NCBI GenBank assembly: GCA_016202965.1
Contig: JACQNQ010000015.1
Span: 1 to 30,016, forward strand
Direction of reading: 5' to 3'
Origin: Candidatus Zambryskiibacteriota bacterium
Lineage (GTDB): Bacteria > Patescibacteriota > Minisyncoccia > Phycocordibacterales > DATDWN01
DNA: 30,016 nucleotides
In this document: piece after piece, positions 13,653-19,692 of the stretch
Position numbering within the stretch: the stretch's first letter is position 1
Layout: every line of letters starts with the position of its first letter
Notes under the pieces: generated by a model
Database searches by the model: none
What the model was told of the DNA's origin: nothing
The model's input: only the letters and a program-made list of their open reading frames with translations
Translations under genes and position numbers: made by a program

Positions 13653-14789
13653 ATGGCAAATTTCTTTTCCGATTTATTTTCTGGTTTGTTCGGCAAAAAA
13701 AGCCAGAGTGTTATTGGCTTGGACATCGGTTCTTCATCTATAAAAGTGGTTCAAATTTGCCGCAAGAATGGCCGTGCCGTATTGGAAACATACGGAGAAC
13801 TTTCCTTGGGCCCTTATACAGGCAAAAGCATCGGCCAAGCGACCAGTCTCTCTCCGGAAAAGATTACTGAAGCGGTCAGAGATTTGCTCAAAGAAAAAGA
13901 AGTCAAGATAACCACCAATCTTTGCGGCGTGGCTATACCGTTTGCTTCCTCGTTAATGGCTGTCATAGAAATGCCGGTGATGTCTCCGAAAGAACTGTCC
14001 GAGGCTATTCCCATTGAGGCTCGCAAATATATACCGGTGCCCATCTCGGAAGTGGCTTTGGACTGGTATATTATTCCCAAAGATAAAAATCCGGAATCTC
14101 CCGAAGAGCCGAAACTGGACGCTTTTGGCAAAGCTCTTCACCAGACGGTGGAAGTTTTGATTGTGGCTTTGCATAACGACACTTTAGTTCACTATAAAGA
14201 CATTGTCGTTAAAACTTCACTTGAAGCCAGTTTTTTTGAAATAGAAATTTTTTCCACCATGCGTTCTATTTTGGATGAAGGCATTGCTCCGGTTTTGATT
14301 GTTGATATGGGAGCAACAAGCACAAAGTTATATATTGTGGAAAAAGGAATTCTGCGTTCGTCGCATATGGTCAATCGCGGCGGACAGTCCATTACCGACG
14401 AGCTTTCCAAATCTCTGGGCATTTCCTTGACTGAAGCGGAAGTATTGAAACGCGAACAGGGTCTGACGGCAGTGGAAAACGGCGCTCCGATCAAAGATAC
14501 CATTACTGTTACTCTGAATTATATTTTTTCCGAAGCCAATCATGTCGTTCTGGCTTATCAAAAAAAATATAATAAAAATGTCAGCAAAATCGTGTTGGTT
14601 GGCGGAGGAAGCGCCCTGAAAGGAGTAGTTGACATTGCAAAAAGCAGTTTTCAAACGGAAGTTATCGCCGGCGACCCGTTTGCCAAAGTGGTGGCCCCGG
14701 CCTTTTTGGAAAAAGTTTTGCGGGAAACCGGTCCGGAGTTTGCCGTAGCCGTCGGCGTAGCGTTAAGAAGATTACAGGAGTTGGAATAG
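13653..14789 (+). CDS. pilM: Type IV pilus assembly protein PilM
   Basis: This 378-aa actin-like ATPase forms a cytoplasmic ring under the pilus machine and binds the N-terminal tail of PilN. The nucleotide-binding landmarks are GLDIGSSSIKVV (about residues 22-33), VDMGATSTKLYIV (mid-protein) and VLVGGGSALKGV (C-terminal). Length matches the family. The ATG directly follows a -10 box with no ribosome binding site. In typical pilus clusters pilN follows at once; here a 3.3-kb module (toxin-like gene and DGR) lies between them. Confidence 0.95.
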   Translation: MANFFSDLFSGLFGKKSQSVIGLDIGSSSIKVVQICRKNGRAVLETYGELSLGPYTGKSIGQATSLSPEKITEAVRDLLKEKEVKITTNLCGVAIPFASSLMAVIEMPVMSPKELSEAIPIEARKYIPVPISEVALDWYIIPKDKNPESPEEPKLDAFGKALHQTVEVLIVALHNDTLVHYKDIVVKTSLEASFFEIEIFSTMRSILDEGIAPVLIVDMGATSTKLYIVEKGILRSSHMVNRGGQSITDELSKSLGISLTEAEVLKREQGLTAVENGAPIKDTITVTLNYIFSEANHVVLAYQKKYNKNVSKIVLVGGGSALKGVVDIAKSSFQTEVIAGDPFAKVVAPAFLEKVLRETGPEFAVAVGVALRRLQELE

Positions 14790-14811
14790 ACTTTCACACT
14801 GAAAATATATT

Positions 14812-15243
14812 ATGCAAAAAGATTTTGATAAATGGAATAATCTAAAGAAAAGTATTGATGCCAGTCAAACTGATACGTTTGCCAATCCACGAGAAGTTTG
14901 GTGGTGCTCTCTCGGTGTTAATGTAGGAATTGAAACAGATGGGAAACCAGACCTTTTTGAAAGACCAGTTTTGGTTTTGAAAGTGTTTAATGCCGAAATG
15001 ATTTGGGTTCTACCAATCACTTCTGTTCTCAAGGAGGCATCTTTTCGTTACGTATTTATATTTAATCACACGAAGCAATCAGTAGTTGTTACTCAGATTC
15101 GAACCATTAGTACAAAAAGGCTACGAAGAAAAGTAGGAACAATTCCAGAAGAGGATTTTGAAAATATACAAAAGAAATTGATAAATATTATCCAAAACGA
15201 AACCCCGCCAATTGGCGGGGAATCTCGGAGGCCGAAGCCCTAA
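14812..15243 (+). CDS. PemK/MazF-like protein
   Basis: This 143-aa protein resembles PemK/MazF toxins, which are sequence-specific mRNA endonucleases. The N-terminal block PREVWWCSLGVNVG and the following FERPVLVLKVF match the usual family opening (entry strand plus RPVLVL). VVTQIRTISTKRL matches the C-terminal core with its Ser/Thr and Arg. No antitoxin gene is adjacent, so it may be a stand-alone variant that is not toxic, as is common in CPR genomes. The last 15 codons overlap a perfect GC palindrome at 15203-15220, which gives an odd PPIGGESRRPKP tail. It starts 22 nt after pilM with no Shine-Dalgarno site. Confidence 0.75.
   Translation: MQKDFDKWNNLKKSIDASQTDTFANPREVWWCSLGVNVGIETDGKPDLFERPVLVLKVFNAEMIWVLPITSVLKEASFRYVFIFNHTKQSVVVTQIRTISTKRLRRKVGTIPEEDFENIQKKLINIIQNETPPIGGESRRPKP
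15203..15220. repeat. Perfect GC-rich palindrome in the end of the PemK-like gene
   Basis: CCCCGCCAATTGGCGGGG is an 18-nt perfect palindrome followed by a GGAGGCCGAAG stretch. It resembles the REP-like family and lies in the last codons of the gene. Confidence 0.55.
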
Positions 15244-15278
15244 TACAGACAGTATATAACAAAGTTTTTTTTTGTCTA

Positions 15279-15307
15279 TTGACAGATATATATTTTGGGT
15301 GTACAAT
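15279..15307 (+). promoter_or_regulatory. Strong sigma70 promoter of the DGR target gene
   Basis: TTGACA (15279-15284), exactly 17 nt, then TACAAT (15302-15307). It predicts a leader of about 140 nt before the start codon at 15458. Confidence 0.8.
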
Positions 15308-15457
15308 ACCAGCAGAAATCAAGTCCCTTTACAGAGGTATATTTTGCGAATTTGCTACAGCTGAAAACGTCTTATTTCTAGGGCTTTCTCCGCTGTGGCA
15401 AAACGAAAGTTGAAATAGATTCACGGCAAACAAAAAACAAAAAAGGAGATGCCGCCA

Positions 15458-16073
15458 ATGAGTAAAATCATTGCCCCCATCACTGAAACAATCACGCTTG
15501 GTCAAATTGGCAGAGCATCGGACCGATTCTCGGAACGATGCCGTACGAATGCTGTCTCGCTACCCAGAGACACAGTGCAGCTTGTGCTTGAAGACGAAGG
15601 AGACGCACTTGCGCAGGAAATGTTTGAAGCGCTTCGCACCCGCGTTGAACGTCGCTCTGAAATGGTCATCCGCCACGTCAAGATGGACAGAACAAAGACT
15701 CCGCGGCAAATGATTGAAGCTCTCGGGCGCACAGAGTACATCACCGAGGCGGTGCTCGCAACGATGCCGACCGAGGGAAAGGATGAAGACGATATCTACT
15801 TCTTTCCTCTCAAACGTTTTGTTCCAGTCGGTGAAATGCCCGCAGAACTTGACGCTCGCGGTCTAAGCGGACCACTATGCTCAGATTCAAGTCAGCATTA
15901 ATGACCCGGCTTTCACAGACGAACACCCGAACGGTTCGCAGTGGGGACTGGACAAAAATGGTCAAGTTTCTTTCGTCGCGTTGGACCGTTGGCGCGGCGG
16001 GCGGAGCGTGGGCGTCAGCCGCTTCGGCCATGGCTGGGGCGACTACTGGTGGGGCTGTGGCGTTCGCAAGTAG
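15458..16073 (+). CDS. DGR target (variable) protein, requires a +1 frameshift
   Basis: The start is ATG 15458, because AAAAGGAG lies 9 nt upstream; an ATG at 15449 directly abuts the site. The first 136 codons give a soluble helical N-terminal domain of unknown function. The frame then needs one base (A15866 in GGTCTAAGCG) skipped to continue as ADHYAQIQV...DPAFTDEHPNGSQW and end in WWGCGVRK at 16073, about 204 aa in all. That C-terminal part, a C-type-lectin-like ending, matches DGR targets. Without the shift the protein stops at 15901. Residues encoded by 15969-16069 are the diversified ligand-binding surface. There is no signal peptide. The shift may be programmed, a real mutation, or a sequence error. 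Confidence 0.85.
15969..16069 (+). repeat. DGR variable repeat (VR)
   Basis: These 101 nt align without gaps to the template repeat at 16391-16491. There are 19 mismatches, every one at a template adenine (A to G, C or T). The last 23 nt are identical and GC-rich and should serve as the initiation-of-mutagenic-homology site. Confidence 0.95.
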
Positions 16074-16125
16074 ACACTCTGGACTTGGGTTTTGGTTCTG
16101 TTGAACCTATGACCTTAGCCCTGTA

Positions 16126-16155
16126 TCCGCGACCAATGGATTGGTCGCGGATTTT
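16126..16155 (+). terminator. Hairpin downstream of the VR
   Basis: TCCGCGACCAAT (16126-16137) pairs with ATTGGTCGCGGA (16140-16151) across a 2-nt spacer, followed by TTTT. It lies 56 nt after the VR. It fits a terminator for the target gene. GC-rich hairpins after the VR also help target recognition in the Bordetella phage DGR, although there they lie closer. Confidence 0.75.
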
Positions 16156-16301
16156 CATATATACTGAAAAAGGTAGTAGGCGAGTCTTGCCGGCGACTAC
16201 GGTTTCCGGCGGCCGAATCCAGTATCCATGCGTTGAGAGCGTTTGCGATTACGATTTCAAACGGAGGACGCATGCAGACACTTCACAAAAAATGAAGATA
16301 C

Positions 16302-16329
16302 TTGGTATAGGGCGCTAACGCATTATGAT
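16302..16329 (+). promoter_or_regulatory. Candidate promoter for the template RNA
   Basis: TTGGTA (16302-16307), a 16-nt spacer and TATGAT (16324-16329), about 60 nt before the template repeat. Upstream (16156-16300) I see only a possible 7-codon open frame with a GGAGG site (ATG at 16272). Confidence 0.4.
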
Positions 16330-16390
16330 GTGGAATACAATTCAACTCCGAAAATATTTTAGGAGTGGTGGCATGGACGGCACACTATAC

Positions 16391-16491
16391 AATTTCGTCA
16401 CGTTGAACCGTTGGAACGACGAGCGGAACGTGAACGTCAACCGCAACGGCAATGACTGGAACGACAACTGGTGGGGCTGTGGCGTTCGCAA
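16391..16491 (+). ncRNA. DGR template repeat (TR)
   Basis: The repeat holds 27 adenines, with ten AAC/AAT codons in the frame of the target. Changing an AAY codon at its adenines cannot make a stop codon. It would be transcribed on the + strand, copied by the reverse transcriptase with errors opposite adenines, and used to replace the VR. An AGGAG and ATG (16373) just upstream make the TR look translatable, possibly as a remnant of a second target gene. Confidence 0.93.
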
Positions 16492-16497
16492 ACCTTT

Positions 16498-16860
16498 TCA
16501 TTTCTCTCCTACTTTTGTGGGAGAGTTTTGTTTTACGAGTTGTCCGTGCCAACCGCCGAGCTGTTTGCCGGTTTCAGCGAGTGGTTTCGATAGATCGACA
16601 TACTTTTTGGTATCAAGCGCCTTAATTTCCCATAGTATGTACAAAAGAAACTTTAATGTATCCGCTGAAATTGAAGCTTTTTTAACATATGGTTGTTTCT
16701 CTTGCTTTTCCAAAAAACTGGCAATCAAAATGCTTTCAATCGTTTGAATAAAATATTTGTCTATTGTCTCTGCCAAAGTATATCGCGAAGTTTTTGGAAT
16801 TGTTGGTATATAACTTTGCCACAGTATATATGCTGATTTCATTATTTCTAAAACAGGCAA
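16498..16860 (-). CDS. avd: DGR accessory variability determinant (Avd-like)
   Basis: This 120-aa all-helical protein fits the Avd/four-helix-bundle family. Avd forms a pentamer that binds the DGR reverse transcriptase and is needed for copying the template. Typical features are PKTSRYTLAETIDKYF, the KASISADTLKFLLYILWEIK helix region and the GKQLGGWHG end. The start is TTG 16860 (LPVLE is usual at Avd N-termini); no ATG exists upstream in frame before a stop. It runs opposite to the target, template and reverse transcriptase genes, which is unusual. Its 3' end overlaps the template RNA terminator. A run of ten G lies 10 nt upstream of the start. Confidence 0.88.
   Translation of the reverse strand: MPVLEIMKSAYILWQSYIPTIPKTSRYTLAETIDKYFIQTIESILIASFLEKQEKQPYVKKASISADTLKFLLYILWEIKALDTKKYVDLSKPLAETGKQLGGWHGQLVKQNSPTKVGEK
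16504..16534 (+). terminator. Terminator of the template RNA
   Basis: CTCTCCTAC (16504-16512) pairs with GTGGGAGAG (16517-16525) with one wobble and a TTTT loop, then TTTTGTTTT follows. It begins 13 nt after the TR and lies inside the last codons of the opposite-strand avd gene. Confidence 0.7.
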
Positions 16861-16869
16861 CAGTTTTAC

Positions 16870-16879
16870 GGGGGGGGGG
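16870..16879. repeat. Ten-G homopolymer between avd and the reverse transcriptase gene
   Basis: A G10 tract (C10 on the avd strand) lies just upstream of the avd start. With nine instead of ten bases, a GTG at 16882-16880 would be in frame with avd. Such tracts slip during replication, and also cause sequencing errors. Confidence 0.6.
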
Positions 16880-16929
16880 CACGATATTAGTCATTTTTGT
16901 GGTGTAATATAGTAAACTAAAATAATATC

Positions 16930-17937
16930 ATGAATACACCCAAATCTGAAGAAATAATTTCTGTAGAAAATCTGCTGCTTGCCTGGAAAGAATTTTTAGC
17001 GGGAAAAAAGAAACGGAAAGATGTGCAGGAGTTTCAACTGCATCTAATGGATAATATTTTATCACTGCATCAAGACTTGAAAAATAAAGCATACAGACAT
17101 GGCGGGTATCATGCATTCAACATCTCCGACCCGAAGCCGAGAAACATTCACAAAGCTACGGTGCGAGACCGGCTTTTGCATCACGCCATTTACAGAATTT
17201 TGTATCCGTATTTTGACGCAAAGTTTATTTTTGATTCGTACTCGTGCAGAAAGTGGAAGGGGACGCACCGGGCACTTGACCGATTCAGAGAATTTGGCAG
17301 AAAAGTTTCAGCAAACAATACAAAAACAGCCTGGGTCTTGAAATGCGATATCAGAAAGTTTTTTGCCTCTATCGACCAAAAGATTTTGATTGAGATTCTG
17401 AAGTCGCACAGACTAGATGCCGATACCATTTGGCTCTTAGAACGAGTTATCAAGAGTTTCTCTTCAAACCACATATACGCCATGGCTGATATGTGGAAAG
17501 GACTACCTCTCGGCAATCTGACCTCCCAGCTTTTGGTCAACGCCTACATGGACTGGTTTGACCAGTGGGTAAAACATCGTCTCAGGGCAAGATACTATAT
17601 CCGGTATGCCGATGATTTTGTCATTATGAATACTGACAAGTCGGTACTTGAAGAAAGTCTTGTACAAGTCCAGTTCTTTTTGAAGGATAATCTTGCACTT
17701 GAGTTGCATCCGAATAAAATTTCAATCACGACGCTTTTTTCAGGTGTTGATTTCCTCGGCTGGGTTCATTTCCCGCATCACCGGGTGCTGCGGACAGTGG
17801 CAAAAAGGAGGATGTTTAAAAATCTCAAAATAAATCCGAAAAAAGAAACTTTTACATCATATCTTGGTTTATTAAAACACGGCAATACATATTTGTTACA
17901 GCAACCAATCGCGAAATATTATGCACAGTCCGGGTAG
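16930..17937 (+). CDS. DGR reverse transcriptase
   Basis: This 335-aa protein has the reverse transcriptase palm and fingers: KCDIRKFF with D140 as first catalytic Asp, LPLGNLTSQL (residues 192-201, the GxxxSQ form typical of DGR enzymes), YADDFV with D228/D229 in the catalytic box, and FLGW towards the thumb. There is no maturase, RNase H or endonuclease domain, which argues against a group II intron protein. It makes cDNA from the template RNA with misincorporation at adenines. Its gene lies 69 nt from avd, head to head, so the gap must hold both promoters. An AT-rich -10-like TAATAT lies in it. It is the last gene before pilN. Confidence 0.95.
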   Translation: MNTPKSEEIISVENLLLAWKEFLAGKKKRKDVQEFQLHLMDNILSLHQDLKNKAYRHGGYHAFNISDPKPRNIHKATVRDRLLHHAIYRILYPYFDAKFIFDSYSCRKWKGTHRALDRFREFGRKVSANNTKTAWVLKCDIRKFFASIDQKILIEILKSHRLDADTIWLLERVIKSFSSNHIYAMADMWKGLPLGNLTSQLLVNAYMDWFDQWVKHRLRARYYIRYADDFVIMNTDKSVLEESLVQVQFFLKDNLALELHPNKISITTLFSGVDFLGWVHFPHHRVLRTVAKRRMFKNLKINPKKETFTSYLGLLKHGNTYLLQQPIAKYYAQSG

Positions 17938-17976
17938 TTTTTTCGTTCTATATGTTGTAGAATTACAAGGAAATGG

Positions 17977-18080
17977 ATCCCGTACGAAGTTTATTTTATG
18001 TGTTCATACGGGAGGAAAAATTTTAATTAACATTTAATTTTAAGTAAAAGTGAGAAATACACATTTACTTCGTACGGGAT
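17977..18080. repeat. Inverted repeat spanning the pilN start
   Basis: ATCCCGTACGAAGT (17977-17990) is repeated inverted as ACTTCGTACGGGAT (18067-18080). ATGTGT/ACACAT inside extends the stem. The right arm includes the pilN ATG. A GGGAGG lies within the loop region. Confidence 0.7.
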
Positions 18081-18684
18081 GGAGCCCAAATTTCAAACAT
18101 CGTTCATTCCAAAAGCCCCTATTGTTTCCGCGCCGACGGCTGCGGTTTCCAGCAGAAGCATCAACATTTTTTCCCTTATCGCCACGATTCTTTTTGCCGC
18201 GGCCGTTTTGACATCTGCAGGTTTGTTTATCTATAAAAATATTTTAACAAACCAAATTGCCGAAGCCGGTAAAAGCCTCGATTCGGCCAGAAAAGCTTTT
18301 GAGCCGGAGAAGATAGAACAATTAGTCGGAGCCAATTCTCGCATCATCGCCGCCAAAGAACTGTTAAACAAACATGTCGCTTTGTCCGGAGTGCTTACTT
18401 TGTTGCAGGAGCTGACCTTGAAAAAAGTCCAGTTTGACAATATGAAATACCAGAGCAGAGAAAATTCCCCGCCAACCATATCTATGGACAGCCAATCGGA
18501 AACTTATAACGCTTTGGCCGCCCAGCAAGAAATTTTTTCCAAAAACAAGTTTATTAAAAGTTCGGAATTTTCCGATTTCAATCTCGACGAGAATGGCAAT
18601 ATTAAAGCCAGATTTTTTGCCACGCTTGACCCGACTCTGGTCTCTTACAAGAAAATAATAGAAGAAACTTCTTTAAATCAATAA
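18079..18684 (+). CDS. pilN: Type IV pilus assembly protein PilN-like
   Basis: This 201-aa protein has a short cytoplasmic tail, one membrane helix (about residues 28-52), then a coiled-coil and a small globular domain. This is the PilN layout that joins PilM in the cytoplasm to PilO in the membrane. Sequence similarity is weak, and the assignment leans on topology and on pilO, pilP-like and pilB following. The ATG is the first possible start and lies in the arm of an inverted repeat, so translation may depend on its opening. pilO starts 2 nt after its stop. Confidence 0.8.
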   Translation: MEPKFQTSFIPKAPIVSAPTAAVSSRSINIFSLIATILFAAAVLTSAGLFIYKNILTNQIAEAGKSLDSARKAFEPEKIEQLVGANSRIIAAKELLNKHVALSGVLTLLQELTLKKVQFDNMKYQSRENSPPTISMDSQSETYNALAAQQEIFSKNKFIKSSEFSDFNLDENGNIKARFFATLDPTLVSYKKIIEETSLNQ

Positions 18685-18685
18685 G

Positions 18686-19234
18686 ATGAAATCTTTGACG
18701 CCATTTATTGTCATAGCGATATCCGTCGGGATGTACTTTGTCTATATTAGTCCGGGATTTGTGGAAATAAATACGCAGAGAAACAAAATAACCGAGTATA
18801 TCAATGTCCTTGAAAAATCGAAAGAATTGAAAAATAAAAGAGACTCCGTCTTGACTGCCTATAACAATATTTCCGAGGAAGATATAACTCGTCTGAATAA
18901 AATTATTCCGGAAACATTTGACGCAGTCTTGTTTGCCAACGACATCAATAACTTAGCTTCTCGGCACAATGTGACGGTTAAGGATATAAAAATCAATGCT
19001 CCGGATTCGGAATCGCGAGTAATCCCGGCCGAATCAACCGATAAACTTTACAAAACCACTGCCGTTACTCTCACACTGAGCGGAGAGTATCAACAATTTA
19101 TCAAATTTATGGCAGATATAGAGACAAGCCTGCGCTTGATGGATATCAGCTCTTTGACGGTCAAGTCTGGCGGGAAATCCGGGTCGAACTTGCTTGATTA
19201 TTCATTGGAAATTTATACCTATTCCTTAAAATAA
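18686..19234 (+). CDS. pilO: Type IV pilus assembly protein PilO-like
   Basis: This 182-aa protein has one N-terminal membrane helix (about residues 4-20), a coiled-coil (about 25-65, INTQRNKITEYINVLEK) and a ferredoxin-like domain (VTLTLSGEYQQFIKFMADIE is typical of the PilO core). PilO pairs with PilN to form the alignment subcomplex of the pilus machine. It starts 2 nt after pilN with no Shine-Dalgarno site, so coupling of translation is likely. Confidence 0.87.
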   Translation: MKSLTPFIVIAISVGMYFVYISPGFVEINTQRNKITEYINVLEKSKELKNKRDSVLTAYNNISEEDITRLNKIIPETFDAVLFANDINNLASRHNVTVKDIKINAPDSESRVIPAESTDKLYKTTAVTLTLSGEYQQFIKFMADIETSLRLMDISSLTVKSGGKSGSNLLDYSLEIYTYSLK

Positions 19235-19249
19235 TATCATTATAATAAT

Positions 19250-19570
19250 ATGTTATCAGGAACAAGAAAAAAAATATTCATAGGCCTCCCCATTGTTATC
19301 ATATTGAGTTTTTTGATTTATAGCTTCTTTTTTGATTCAAAGCTCTCAGTCAGTCCTCTAGCGGAAAACAGTCCGATGGTTGGCCAGGATATTTTAACAT
19401 TGGTGGAAAAACTGAAAACTATTTCCATCGACCCGTCAATTCTTTCTTCATCGTTATTTATCAGTCTGAAAGATTTTGGCATTTTGCTCACTTCCGAACC
19501 GCAAGGCCGGTCAAATCCTTTTGCCCCGATAGGCGCCGAATTTTCCGCTCCAAAAACTCCTAAAATATAG
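19250..19570 (+). CDS. Small membrane-anchored protein, PilP-like
   Basis: This 106-aa protein has an N-terminal membrane helix (about residues 9-28), a helical middle and the motif PQGRSNPFAPIG near the C-terminus. A GR(x)NPF motif is a hallmark of the start of PilP and related pilus periplasmic proteins. Position directly after pilO agrees. The usual C-terminal beta domain and lipoprotein signal of PilP are absent, as might be expected if there is no outer membrane secretin to contact. Confidence 0.65.
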   Translation: MLSGTRKKIFIGLPIVIILSFLIYSFFFDSKLSVSPLAENSPMVGQDILTLVEKLKTISIDPSILSSSLFISLKDFGILLTSEPQGRSNPFAPIGAEFSAPKTPKI

Positions 19571-19685
19571 AAAATGTAAACTGTAAAAATCAAAATGGAA
19601 AATGACAATTCAAAATTAAAAATTTAGGATTCAAAAGTTTTGCATTTTACATTGCCATTTTGATTTTTGATATTTACATTTTTAA
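19571..19685. repeat. Long AT-rich inverted repeat between pilP-like and pilB
   Basis: AAAATGTAAA and AAAATCAAAATGG near the left end pair with CCATTTTGATTTT and TTTACATTTT near the right. It could limit read-through or protect mRNA ends. Confidence 0.55.
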
Positions 19686-19692
19686 TTAAATC

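Noticed and set aside
16325..16747. 140-codon open frame over the template repeat and antisense to avd
   Set aside because: Past the TR its sequence is only the complement of the well-supported avd gene. Kept only as a note that the TR may be translated.
16930..17937. Group II intron or retron reverse transcriptase
   Set aside because: There is no maturase domain and no retron RNA. The adjacent TR/VR pair, the GxxxSQ motif and avd identify it as a DGR enzyme.
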